From: GCA-2718595 sp963935005
GTDB taxonomy: Bacteria; Gemmatimonadota; Gemmatimonadetes; Longimicrobiales; Gaopeijiaceae
DNA length: 14,650 bases
NCBI GenBank assembly: GCA_963935005.1
Contig: CAWWAX010000034.1
Location: forward strand, 1 to 14,650
Direction of reading: 5' to 3'
In this document: piece after piece, positions 1 to 7,918 of the stretch
Position numbering within the stretch: position 1 is the stretch's first letter
Layout of the letters: every line of letters starts with the position of its first letter
Notes under the pieces: generated by a model
Seen by the model: only the letters and a program-made list of their open reading frames with translations
Database searches by the model: none
What the model was told of the DNA's origin: nothing
Position numbers and translations under genes: made by a program

Positions 1-1
1 G

Positions 2-508
2 GAATTAGGTCTGATAGCAAGGGGGCTATATGGAGAGGGATCTGAAATCGTGGGTAATTTGTTTCAAATTTCGAACCAAACCACATTAGGTAAAATTGAA
101 GAGGATTTGGTTGATCAATTAGAGGATTTAATCAGAAAAGTTATAGGTTATGAAAAAGAGGCCAGACAAGTCGTTATGCGTGAAGATGTCAATAGCACTG
201 AAGACAGAGTGTGGAGAGCCTATGGGACCTTGGAACACTCACGGTCTTTGTCTTTCTTAGAATTGATGGGACTGTTGTCTAGAGTTCGTCTTGGGGTTGG
301 GCTGAAACTCCTTCCAGAAATCGGTGTATATACCCTTAACAAACTAATGCTTTTCACTCAAGAGGCGCACCTAGAAGAGGCAGCAGGAAGGGGTTTGACT
401 TCTGGGGAACGTGACCTCCATAGAGCCGCCTACGTAAGGAAGAACCTTGATGGAACTAAAATCATGCGTGGTGGCGGCCAGGAAGCTTCATTGGACACTT
501 TTGGATAG
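2..508 (+). CDS. mcsB: Protein arginine kinase McsB, C-terminal part (5' end outside window)
   Basis: The reading frame is open from base 2 to the TAG at 506-508, giving 168 residues, and its start lies upstream of the window. A GTG at base 50 is an internal valine, not a start: the codons before it already read as conserved family sequence (RGLYGEGSE, then GNLFQISNQTTLG). McsB is an ATP:guanido phosphotransferase that phosphorylates arginines on damaged proteins and marks them for ClpC-ClpP degradation in the cytoplasm. Visible family motifs are EDRVWRAYG, a SRVRLGVGL segment, and RDLHRA at bases 410-427. The last matches the RDxxRA allosteric phospho-arginine site described for Firmicutes McsB. 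The final 20 or so residues after that helix look like an unconserved tail. clpC follows after 17 bases, the classical partner arrangement. The N-terminal catalytic half, with its ATP-binding arginines, cannot be seen. McsA, if present, would lie upstream. Confidence 0.93.
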   Translation, partial: ELGLIARGLYGEGSEIVGNLFQISNQTTLGKIEEDLVDQLEDLIRKVIGYEKEARQVVMREDVNSTEDRVWRAYGTLEHSRSLSFLELMGLLSRVRLGVGLKLLPEIGVYTLNKLMLFTQEAHLEEAAGRGLTSGERDLHRAAYVRKNLDGTKIMRGGGQEASLDTFG

Positions 509-515
509 AGGTGGA
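507..515 (+). promoter_or_regulatory. Ribosome binding site of clpC
   Basis: The sequence AGAGGTGGA closely matches the anti-Shine-Dalgarno complement and sits about a dozen bases before the ATG at 526. It overlaps the mcsB stop codon, so clpC translation probably depends on, or is coupled to, mcsB termination. Confidence 0.6.
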
Positions 516-525
516 AGATTTATAA

Positions 526-3009
526 ATGAATTATAATTTCACTGATCGAGTTAGGAAAGTTCTTTCTATGGCAAGGAAAGAGGCTATTCAACTGAGGCAC
601 GATTACGTCGGTACGGAACACATACTTCTTGGTTTAATTCACGAAGGAGGGGGCGTTGCCAGCGTGGTGCTTGAGAGGTTGGGAATAGATCCAGATGAAA
701 TCCATAACAGCGTCCTAGAATTTATAAAGGAAGGAGCAGAAGAACCCAGTACTAGCGATTTGCCGTATACATCCAGGTCGAAACAAGTTTTAGACTTGGC
801 TATGGGCCAGGCTGCTGAAATGAATCACTCCTATGTTGGCACTGAACATTTACTACTGGGTCTTCTTCGAGAGGAAAAGGGGATCGCCAGACAAGTGTTG
901 CAACACTTGGGAGTAAAAATGGAAGCTGTGAAAAATGAAATCCTGGAGATATTAAACCCCCCCTCTGAACCTGCTGTACTAGGAAATCCGAGCCAGAAAA
1001 AGGGGAAAGGAATAGGAGGTTCTGCAAGTGATAATAAATCAAAAACCCCTGCTTTGGATCATTTCTGTCGAGATCTTACTAAAATGGCCAGAGAGGGTAA
1101 GCTTGATCCGACGATTGGTCGTCACGCCGAAATAGAGAGAACTACAGAGATTTTGTGCAGGCGTAAAAAGAACAACCCAGTACTTATCGGGGAACCTGGA
1201 GTCGGCAAGACAGCACTTGTCGAGGGTCTAGCACAGTTAATCGCTAGAGATGAGGTTGCTGACCCTCTCAAAAACTACAGGGTCCTATCTCTTGACATGG
1301 CCGCACTCATAGCTGGGACTAAATACAGAGGGCAATTCGAAGAAAGGCTAAAAACAGTAGTAACGGAGATTTCAGATGATGATTCAGTTATCCTTTTTGT
1401 TGATGAACTCCATACTCTGATTGGGGCCGGGGCTGCGGAGGGGGCAATCGATGCGTCCAATATGCTGAAGCCTTCGTTAGCTAGGGGCGAATTGCAGTGT
1501 ATAGGTGCTACTACCTTGAGTGAATACCGAAAGCATATTGAAAAAGACGGTGCCCTAGAAAGACGCTTTCAGCCGGTAGCAATTGATCCTCCATCCCTGG
1601 AGGAGACATTTGAAATTCTGAAGGGACTAAAAAAATACTATGAAATTCATCACAGAATTGAAATTCCTGACGATGTGTTAAATCACGCAGTAAAATTATC
1701 AGATAGGTACATTACAGATCGTTTCCTGCCCGACAAAGCTGTAGATGTCATAGACGAAGCTGGATCTAGGGCTCGTATCAAGGCGCAGCATGCACCACCA
1801 CCAGCTCTCGATTTATCAGAAGAATTGGATAAAATCCGAGAAGAAAAAGAATCAGCTATCGGTGATCAAGATTTCGAAAAAGCCGCGGAACTCAGAGATA
1901 GGGAAAAAAGTGTCCAAGTCGATATAAATGCTAAACAAGAAGCTTGGAATGTTAAGCAGAAAGAATACCGACCAGTACTGAGTTGTGAGGATGTGGCGTT
2001 CATAGTCGGCAGGTGGACTGGAGTTCCTGTTGTACGGATGAAGGAAGATGAGACTCAACGCCTGAGGGATATGGAAAATGAAATTAGCAGGCGCGTAGTA
2101 GGGCAAATGGATGCTATTGTTGCGATAGCAACCGCTATACGGAGGAGTAGGGCTGGCTTGAAAGACCCCAGGCGTCCCATTGGTTCATTTATATTTTCGG
2201 GTCCGACTGGTGTGGGCAAAACTGAACTAGCCCGAGCTCTTGCTGAGTTTTTATTTGATGACGCCGACTCTCTTGTCCGAATAGATATGAGTGAGTACAT
2301 GGAAAAATTTTCCGTCAGCAGGTTGATAGGTGCCCCTCCTGGTTATGTCGGATATGAGGATTCTGGTGTTTTAACTAAGACCATTAGGAGGAGACCTTAT
2401 TCCGTATTATTGCTAGATGAAATCGAAAAAGCACATCCCGAAGTCTTCAATATTTTACTTCAAGTTTTAGATGAAGGACAATTGACGGACAATTATGGCA
2501 GGGTCATTGATTTTAGAAATACAGTTATAATCATGACATCCAACTTGGGGAGCCGAGATATCTCTAAAAATGCCAACTTGGGTTTCCACGGAAGTGATGC
2601 AAGGACATCTTATGAGATTATGCAGGGGAAAGTAAAAAATGAAATCGAAAGAGTCTTTAATCCTGAGTTTTTAAATAGAATAGATGAGACCATAGTGTTT
2701 CATTCATTGTCAAAAGACCAAATTTCTGAAATAATTTACATTCTAATGAAAGACGTGGAAGAAAGGCTAAGAGATGAGGAGCTACGGATCTCTTTGTCTG
2801 AGCTTGCGGTCGAGTTCCTGGTTGATCGTGGCTACGACGAAAGATTTGGGGCAAGGCCATTGAAGAGAGCCATCCAGAGGTATCTAGAAAATCCCTTGTC
2901 CGAGTCAATTTTGGCGGGTGAGTTTTCTCCAGGAGACGAAATTTTGGTAGATGTAGATGTGGAGCACATGGGTTTGTGTATGGCTGTAGCTACACAGACT
3001 AAGATATAA
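526..3009 (+). CDS. clpC: ATP-dependent unfoldase ClpC (ClpA/ClpC family AAA+ protein)
   Basis: An 827-residue class I Clp/Hsp100 ATPase that unfolds substrates and feeds them to ClpP. Layout: double Clp_N repeat (about 1-145); first AAA+ module with Walker A GEPGVGKT (222-229) and Walker B VILFVDE (288-294); a middle region with a UVR motif (about 431-460), the ClpC signature that separates it from ClpA and ClpB; second AAA+ module with Walker A GPTGVGKT (559-566), pore loop GYVGYED, Walker B LLLDE and sensor-2 GARPLKR (about 775-781). A LGF tripeptide (685-687) sits where the ClpP-docking IGF/VGF loop lies, so this is a protease partner rather than a disaggregase. Both Clp_N repeats keep the GTEH motif (E31 and E107), equivalent to the B. 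subtilis ClpC glutamates E32 and E106 that bind phospho-arginine. Together with mcsB this supports an arginine-phosphorylation degradation route. No clpP is in the window. Confidence 0.97.
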   Translation: MNYNFTDRVRKVLSMARKEAIQLRHDYVGTEHILLGLIHEGGGVASVVLERLGIDPDEIHNSVLEFIKEGAEEPSTSDLPYTSRSKQVLDLAMGQAAEMNHSYVGTEHLLLGLLREEKGIARQVLQHLGVKMEAVKNEILEILNPPSEPAVLGNPSQKKGKGIGGSASDNKSKTPALDHFCRDLTKMAREGKLDPTIGRHAEIERTTEILCRRKKNNPVLIGEPGVGKTALVEGLAQLIARDEVADPLKNYRVLSLDMAALIAGTKYRGQFEERLKTVVTEISDDDSVILFVDELHTLIGAGAAEGAIDASNMLKPSLARGELQCIGATTLSEYRKHIEKDGALERRFQPVAIDPPSLEETFEILKGLKKYYEIHHRIEIPDDVLNHAVKLSDRYITDRFLPDKAVDVIDEAGSRARIKAQHAPPPALDLSEELDKIREEKESAIGDQDFEKAAELRDREKSVQVDINAKQEAWNVKQKEYRPVLSCEDVAFIVGRWTGVPVVRMKEDETQRLRDMENEISRRVVGQMDAIVAIATAIRRSRAGLKDPRRPIGSFIFSGPTGVGKTELARALAEFLFDDADSLVRIDMSEYMEKFSVSRLIGAPPGYVGYEDSGVLTKTIRRRPYSVLLLDEIEKAHPEVFNILLQVLDEGQLTDNYGRVIDFRNTVIIMTSNLGSRDISKNANLGFHGSDARTSYEIMQGKVKNEIERVFNPEFLNRIDETIVFHSLSKDQISEIIYILMKDVEERLRDEELRISLSELAVEFLVDRGYDERFGARPLKRAIQRYLENPLSESILAGEFSPGDEILVDVDVEHMGLCMAVATQTKI

Positions 3010-3011
3010 AC

Positions 3012-3016
3012 AGGAG
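3012..3016 (+). promoter_or_regulatory. Ribosome binding site deciding the GTG start of bamA
   Basis: AGGAG lies 7 bases before GTG at 3024, in the 14-base gap after the clpC stop. The good spacing, and the signal peptide that begins at this codon, support the non-ATG start. Confidence 0.7.
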
Positions 3017-3023
3017 CCGCTCT

Positions 3024-5441
3024 GTGTTTAGCAATCAAGTATTAAGAAAGTGGAAATATCCACTGCTCGTTTGTGTGTGTTTAATGATGAGTCTGTCTGT
3101 TCCTATATCAACCTTCGGGCAAGAATTAGGAGCCGGACCCATTGTAATTGATTCTATCGCAGTTCATGGGAATGTCCGTCAGGAGGACGGGACTATCATA
3201 GCTAGTGGAACACTAGACCCTGGTACAGCCTATACCATTTTTGATATCCAGAAGGGGACCAAGGCATTATGGTCTACGGGTCAGTTTAGAGACATAACTG
3301 TTCATGTGGAAGGAGAGCTAGGGGAAAAGATAACATTGGTGTGGGACGTAGAAGAAGAAGATCTCATGCGCAATGTAGGAATCTTGGGGCTCGCAAATTT
3401 AGACCCCGATCAAGTAATGGACACCACGTCGTTAAAACCCGGACAACCCTTTTCAAGGACTGCAGTTGCCGAAGCCAAACAATTCATCAGGAGCGAGCTG
3501 GCATCAAAGGGAATTCCTTTTGTAAACATAGAAGAAAGAATCGAAAAAATTTCTGGACGAGAGAAGGAGATATTGTTTTTCTTGGAGGTAGAAGAAGGGT
3601 CCAAAGTCACTATTGCAGATATTCTAATCAAAGGAAATACCACCTTTACCACTGATGAACTGAGAGGTGCAATGGTGGTGAAGGAAGAAGGATTTCCGTG
3701 GTGGCGGGGCGGGGTCTACGATGGCGACAAATTGAGTCAGGATTTAACACAGAACCTTCCAAGTTTTTATGCTACTCGAGGCCATCTGGACTTTGGGGTT
3801 ACTAGGGACAGCTTGGTGATTGATCCTAGCTCAGGGAAGACTCGATTGGAGATTACGATCGATGAAGGACCAGCTTATCACCTCAATTCATTTTCCATCA
3901 CCGGAAACAGTGAATTTTCTCAAGAAGAACTGGCCAGGAGGTTCTTCGGGGTAGAGAATGGATTGGTCAGTGATCCTGAACAGTTGCCAGTTTTCGATGC
4001 AGGTCATTTCGAGGCGGTTACAGGAGAAGTGAGTCAGCTGTACCAAAATTCAGGATTTTTGTTTTCGCAGGTCATTCCTTTCATGAACCCAGAACCGGAA
4101 GTGGCGGGTGAGGTACGTAAGGTTAATGTGGGTTGGGAGATTAGAGAGGGAAATCCAGCCTATGTTTCTCGGGTTAATATTCAGGGTAATGACTATACAC
4201 ATGATGCTATAATAAGAGATAAGATATTTATTCTTCCAGGTGATGTTTACTCTCAAGAGCGCGTTATCGAAAGCTTCCAGAGTATTTCTTCACTGGGATA
4301 TTTTGAAGTACCTATGGAAGTGCCATCGATCGATCCTAATGAAGACGGGGACGTCAATATCACCTTTAATGTAACAGAGAAGGCGACAGGTGCTCTAAAC
4401 TTTGGAACCTCGGTGGGCGGATACCAAAATGGACTGTCTGGATTTGTTGGCTATGATCAACCGAACCTGTTTGGAAAAGGTAAGTCTGGGTCAATGAGGT
4501 GGGATTATGGTACCTATATGAACAACCAAAATCTTAGTTATACAGATCCAGGAATTTTTGAATCCTTAGTCAGCGGATCTCTTCAGTTGTTTAACGCGCG
4601 AGACAGGTTCATAAGTTTTCGATCAGGTAGACGGAAAAAATTGGGTGGTATGATGCGCTTTGGATTTCTTCTACCTAGAGCACGGTTCACCCGACTGTAT
4701 ACTGGGTATGGGATATCGCAAACTAGCTTACGTCTAATGGGAGGAACACCAGACTTAGATAACTCCCTCTTTGGTCGTCCAGATGCCACTCAAAGTACTT
4801 TCTCGGTTGGAATGACACGAAATACTCAAAATCATCCTATTTTTCCAACCGCTGGATCCAGGCAAGCAGTGAATTGGGATTTTACCGGAGGGCCATTGGG
4901 AGGCGACGGTAAATTCATAAAAACTACAGCTAGCGGTAGTTGGTGGCTTCCCATTGGCGTGATTGGCGCTAACCCCGACCAGCCTGGTTCGGGCACTACT
5001 TTTGCTTTAGGGACGACATTGAAATTCGGGTCTTTGAATGGCGATAGTGAGGCATTTCCATTCGACCGATTCTGGATGGGTGGAGTGCAATTCGGAGAAA
5101 CTCTTAGAGGTTACGATGAGACAACTATAACACCAAGAGGATACTTCGGAGACCGATCTCTGGAGATTTATGATATAGAACGTATGGGTCAGGCGTTTAT
5201 CGCTGCAACTGCCGAAATAGCCATGAGATTAGGAAGTCAAATGTCGGCTTCAATATTTATGGATGCTGGTAATGTCTGGGGTTCGTTCCAGGAGATCAAT
5301 CCGGCCAGGCTCTACAGGGGGTCGGGCATTGGAATTCAAATTGTAACCCCAATGGGGCCAATTGGTTTAGATTACGCCTATGGCTTTGATAAAGTGGAGC
5401 CTGGTTGGCAATTGCATTTTCGTCTGGGACCAGGCATGTAA
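3024..5441 (+). CDS. bamA: Outer membrane protein assembly factor BamA (Omp85 family)
   Basis: An 805-residue Omp85 protein that inserts beta-barrel proteins, including the LPS-export barrel, into the outer membrane. It starts at GTG. Residues 1-32 form a signal peptide (basic KWKY, then a hydrophobic stretch), probably cut before Q33. Five POTRA-like domains follow (roughly 40-112, 113-190, 192-281, 282-375 and 377-455), recognisable by repeated openings such as IKGNTTFTTDEL, ITGNSEFSQEEL and IQGNDYTHDAI. The C-terminal half (about 456-805) is the Bac_surface_Ag barrel, with the conserved loop-6 motif LRGY at 694-697, equivalent to VRGF of E. coli. The length is close to E. coli BamA (810). 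One oddity is that the last strand ends HFRLGPGM, with Met in place of the usual terminal Phe or Trp. The gene sits between clpC and an ompH/skp gene; bamA-skp-lpxD is a widely conserved order. Confidence 0.96.
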   Translation: MFSNQVLRKWKYPLLVCVCLMMSLSVPISTFGQELGAGPIVIDSIAVHGNVRQEDGTIIASGTLDPGTAYTIFDIQKGTKALWSTGQFRDITVHVEGELGEKITLVWDVEEEDLMRNVGILGLANLDPDQVMDTTSLKPGQPFSRTAVAEAKQFIRSELASKGIPFVNIEERIEKISGREKEILFFLEVEEGSKVTIADILIKGNTTFTTDELRGAMVVKEEGFPWWRGGVYDGDKLSQDLTQNLPSFYATRGHLDFGVTRDSLVIDPSSGKTRLEITIDEGPAYHLNSFSITGNSEFSQEELARRFFGVENGLVSDPEQLPVFDAGHFEAVTGEVSQLYQNSGFLFSQVIPFMNPEPEVAGEVRKVNVGWEIREGNPAYVSRVNIQGNDYTHDAIIRDKIFILPGDVYSQERVIESFQSISSLGYFEVPMEVPSIDPNEDGDVNITFNVTEKATGALNFGTSVGGYQNGLSGFVGYDQPNLFGKGKSGSMRWDYGTYMNNQNLSYTDPGIFESLVSGSLQLFNARDRFISFRSGRRKKLGGMMRFGFLLPRARFTRLYTGYGISQTSLRLMGGTPDLDNSLFGRPDATQSTFSVGMTRNTQNHPIFPTAGSRQAVNWDFTGGPLGGDGKFIKTTASGSWWLPIGVIGANPDQPGSGTTFALGTTLKFGSLNGDSEAFPFDRFWMGGVQFGETLRGYDETTITPRGYFGDRSLEIYDIERMGQAFIAATAEIAMRLGSQMSASIFMDAGNVWGSFQEINPARLYRGSGIGIQIVTPMGPIGLDYAYGFDKVEPGWQLHFRLGPGM

Positions 5442-5446
5442 TTCAT

Positions 5447-5455
5447 GGAAAGGAG
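5447..5455 (+). promoter_or_regulatory. Ribosome binding site deciding the start of ompH/skp
   Basis: GGAAAGGAG lies 6 bases before ATG 5462. It selects this ATG over an in-frame upstream ATG at 5405 that lies inside bamA and would bury the signal peptide. Confidence 0.75.
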
Positions 5456-5461
5456 AACACT

Positions 5462-5986
5462 ATGTGGAAGATGATAAGAGCTGGTGGGATGGTTGTCGCT
5501 GCCATCCTGACTCCCTTTTCTATCTGGGGACAGAGCGAATTAAAAATCGGTTATGTGAATGCTCAAGCGATAATAGCAGAAAGTTCTGAAGCGACAGCTG
5601 TTGAAGGACAATTTCAAAGAGAAATGGTCCCCTGGGAAAGTGAACTGCAATCTCTCCAGGGAGAACTTGAGGGGTTAATTGAACAATACCAAACTCAACA
5701 GGCGAGTATGACTCCTCAAAATAGAGTTGCAAGAGAGCAATTGATACTGGGGAAACAGGAAGCTTTTCAGAACAGGGCACAAGAAATAGAATCTCTGGCC
5801 GCAGCCCGTCGACAAGAATTGGTTCAACCTTTAATGGAGAGGATAAACTCGATTATTGAAACCATTCGCATCGAAGGCTCTTACACCTTCATCTTTGATT
5901 CTTCTGCAGGAGTGTTTTTATCTGCTGATGAAAAGTTCGACCTGACAGGAGAAGTGACTCAAAGGCTGGCTGCTGGGAGTTCGTAG
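5462..5986 (+). CDS. OmpH/Skp family periplasmic chaperone
   Basis: A 174-residue protein of the Skp/OmpH family, which holds unfolded outer-membrane proteins in the periplasm and hands them to BamA. From ATG 5462 it opens with a signal peptide (MWKMIRAGGM then a hydrophobic run), likely cut after G23, and then the family's first strand KIGYVNAQAI. Residues about 40-130 are rich in Gln, Glu and Arg with heptad-like spacing (for example QREMVPWESELQSLQGELE) and should form the long coiled-coil tentacles of the trimer. The C-terminal part (YTFIFDSSAGVFLS) matches the closing beta-strand region of OmpH proteins. It lies 20 bases after bamA and 2 bases before lpxD, the same neighbours as E. coli skp. 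Family assignment is firm; the symbol is left blank because skp and ompH are both used. Confidence 0.9.
   Translation: MWKMIRAGGMVVAAILTPFSIWGQSELKIGYVNAQAIIAESSEATAVEGQFQREMVPWESELQSLQGELEGLIEQYQTQQASMTPQNRVAREQLILGKQEAFQNRAQEIESLAAARRQELVQPLMERINSIIETIRIEGSYTFIFDSSAGVFLSADEKFDLTGEVTQRLAAGSS
5975..5979 (+). promoter_or_regulatory. Ribosome binding site for the TTG start of lpxD
   Basis: GGGAG at 5975-5979, inside the end of the OmpH gene, is 9 bases from TTG 5989 and 15 bases from the alternative GTG 5995. The spacing favours TTG. Confidence 0.5.
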
Positions 5987-5988
5987 TC

Positions 5989-7053
5989 TTGGGAGTGTCG
6001 ACTAAAACTGTAACCTTAGCTGAACTGTCCAAGTTGGTTGGGGGCAGGACTCTCGGCGATAGAGATATCGAAATTACAGGTGTGTCTAGTATCGCAACAG
6101 CTACAAGCTCCGAGATAGGTGTTTTGATTGATTCTGGATACCTTGCAGACGTTAGCACCACAGCAGCAGCAGCATTAATTGTTTCCGAGCGACTTTCTCT
6201 TCAAATACCCAGTGGTGTGTGTCAAATTATTGTCGGGGATCCCCGTGAATCCGTAGCAAATTTAATGGGTTATTTCAACTCAATTCCGAGAGCTGGCAAG
6301 GGGGTCCACCCGACAGCTGTGATTGATTCAGATGTTATCATGGGTCGAGACTTTTACGCTGGGGCTTATGTGGTAGTAGAAAAAGGAGTCAGGATTGGAA
6401 ACGGAGTCGAGTTGCTTCCGCACTCAGTGATATTCAGTGGAGTTCAAATAGGAAACAACGTGGTAATCCATCCTCATGTTGTCGTCTATCCTGATGTTCA
6501 TATTGGGAACGATGTTACGCTATTGTCTGGGGCACGCATTGGTGTTGATGGATTTGGCTATACAGATTCTATCGAAGGTTTAGCGAAGATACCCCACTTT
6601 GGTGGCTGTATTTTGGGTAATGATGTGGAAATAGGAGCAAACGCCTGTATTGATCGTGGTTCTCTTGGGACTACCGAAATCCAAGATGGTGTTAAAATCG
6701 ACAACTTAGTTCACATCGCCCACAACGTGATTGTGGGTAAGGACAGCCAGATCGCAGCACAGGTCGGTATCGCTGGATCCACTACTATTGGTAACAGGAC
6801 AATGTGGGGTGGGCAGTCAGGTGCTGCTGGGCATCTACAAATAGGCGATCGTACAAAAATAGCCGCTAAGTCGGGTGTTACTGAAGACACCCTTTCCGAT
6901 AGTAAGGTAGCAGGTTTTCCATCGAAAAATTTGAATGAATTCCTCAAGGCCCAATCCCATCTGTACCAATTCGATAAATTACGAAAGCGGGTTCGTGAGA
7001 TAGAAAAAAAATTCAACCAGTATTTAGATAATAGAGATCAAGATGAGTCTTGA
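5989..7053 (+). CDS. lpxD: UDP-3-O-acylglucosamine N-acyltransferase LpxD
   Basis: A 354-residue enzyme that adds the N-linked hydroxyacyl chain from acyl-ACP to UDP-3-O-acylglucosamine, the third lipid A step, in the cytoplasm. The N-terminal uridine-binding domain (about 1-100) starts TVTLAELSKLVGG. A left-handed beta-helix of hexapeptide repeats follows (about 105-300: for example VRIGNG, VQIGNN, VHIGNDV, VEIGAN), then a charged C-terminal helix. The catalytic histidine is H245 in HIAHNV, equivalent to E. coli H239. The typical HFGG and IDRGSLGTTEI segments are present. The start is TTG with a Shine-Dalgarno sequence 9 bases upstream; GTG 5995 would shorten the protein by two residues. The end overlaps lpxC by 11 bases. 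Confidence 0.96.
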   Translation: MGVSTKTVTLAELSKLVGGRTLGDRDIEITGVSSIATATSSEIGVLIDSGYLADVSTTAAAALIVSERLSLQIPSGVCQIIVGDPRESVANLMGYFNSIPRAGKGVHPTAVIDSDVIMGRDFYAGAYVVVEKGVRIGNGVELLPHSVIFSGVQIGNNVVIHPHVVVYPDVHIGNDVTLLSGARIGVDGFGYTDSIEGLAKIPHFGGCILGNDVEIGANACIDRGSLGTTEIQDGVKIDNLVHIAHNVIVGKDSQIAAQVGIAGSTTIGNRTMWGGQSGAAGHLQIGDRTKIAAKSGVTEDTLSDSKVAGFPSKNLNEFLKAQSHLYQFDKLRKRVREIEKKFNQYLDNRDQDES

Positions 7054-7918
7054 GGTCTCAGATGCGGATCGAATGGATACTTTGAGACAGCGCACGATAG
7101 CTACTGAATTCAGCCTGACTGGCGTGGGGGTCCATACCGGGAACCTTTCTGAGCTAACTGTCAAGCCAACGGAGTCTGGCGGTATTCGATTCAAGAGAAT
7201 GGATCTAGAAGGTCAGCCAGAGGTTCCAGCACGACTAGATTTTGTTAAAGACACTAATCGCGGGACCAGTCTAGCAATAGGAGAAGTGACAGTGATGACT
7301 GTCGAACATATCATGGGAGCCCTAATGGGAATGCAAGTTGACCATGTGCTCATAGAGCTAGTAGGGCTAGAACTTCCAATCCTAGATGGGAGCTTTGAGC
7401 CCTACACGCAAGCCATTTCGACTGTAGGCTTAAAACTCTTGCCCGGCTATGCTGAGGTGCTAAGTGTCCAGCGACCATTCGAAGTGCATTGTAAAGTTGG
7501 GACTGTCTATAAACTTTCCCCTTCAAAACATTTGCAGATTGATGCGTCAATAAATTTTGAACACACAGCAATTGGTGTGCAGTCAGGTAGTTTTGAAATA
7601 AATCAGGATACTTTTACGTCAGAGATCGCCCCAGCGAGGACTTTCGGTTTTGAATCTGAAGTGGCAAGCTTGAGGAAGGGGAATCTTGCCAAGGGAGCGT
7701 CCATCACCAACACGATTGTTTTGGACGAAGTCGGTGTTGTTAATGGCACCTTGCGTTTTGAAGATGAGTTCTTGCGTCATAAGGTAGGAGATGTGATCGG
7801 AGACCTGGCATTGATCGGGAAGCGAATTCGAGCGAATGTTATTTGTGAGAGACCGGGTCATGAGGGTAATGTCATGATGGCTAAGTGTCTGAGAGACAAG
7901 GTTGAATCAAATGTCTGA
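7043..7918 (+). CDS. lpxC: UDP-3-O-acyl-N-acetylglucosamine deacetylase LpxC
   Basis: A 291-residue zinc amidase that catalyses the committed step of lipid A synthesis, removing acetate before LpxD acts. Zinc ligands and catalytic residues are all visible: E88 and H89 in TVEH, H246 and D250 in HKVGDVIGD, and H273 in GHEGNV. The ARTFGF motif is at 198-203. Length is near E. coli LpxC (305). The chosen ATG overlaps the end of lpxD by 11 bases; an in-frame ATG at 7073 would remove the first ten, probably unconserved, residues. Unlike Bacteroidota and some relatives, which carry a fused LpxC/FabZ protein, this gene ends in its own TGA inside the start of fabZ. There is no sign of the regulatory C-terminal degron known from enterobacteria. 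Confidence 0.96.
   Translation: MSLEVSDADRMDTLRQRTIATEFSLTGVGVHTGNLSELTVKPTESGGIRFKRMDLEGQPEVPARLDFVKDTNRGTSLAIGEVTVMTVEHIMGALMGMQVDHVLIELVGLELPILDGSFEPYTQAISTVGLKLLPGYAEVLSVQRPFEVHCKVGTVYKLSPSKHLQIDASINFEHTAIGVQSGSFEINQDTFTSEIAPARTFGFESEVASLRKGNLAKGASITNTIVLDEVGVVNGTLRFEDEFLRHKVGDVIGDLALIGKRIRANVICERPGHEGNVMMAKCLRDKVESNV

Noticed and set aside
50..508. Short 152-aa gene starting at GTG 50
   Set aside because: The codons upstream to the window edge are in the same open frame and read as conserved McsB sequence, so this is the tail of a truncated gene.
5405..5461. Longer N-terminus for the OmpH/Skp protein from ATG 5405
   Set aside because: It lies inside bamA, has no good ribosome binding site, and would place about 19 residues before a clear signal peptide; ATG 5462 has a strong RBS.
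6161..6172. (CAG)4 microsatellite in lpxD
   Set aside because: Only four units, in frame as part of an alanine run; too short to suggest phase variation.
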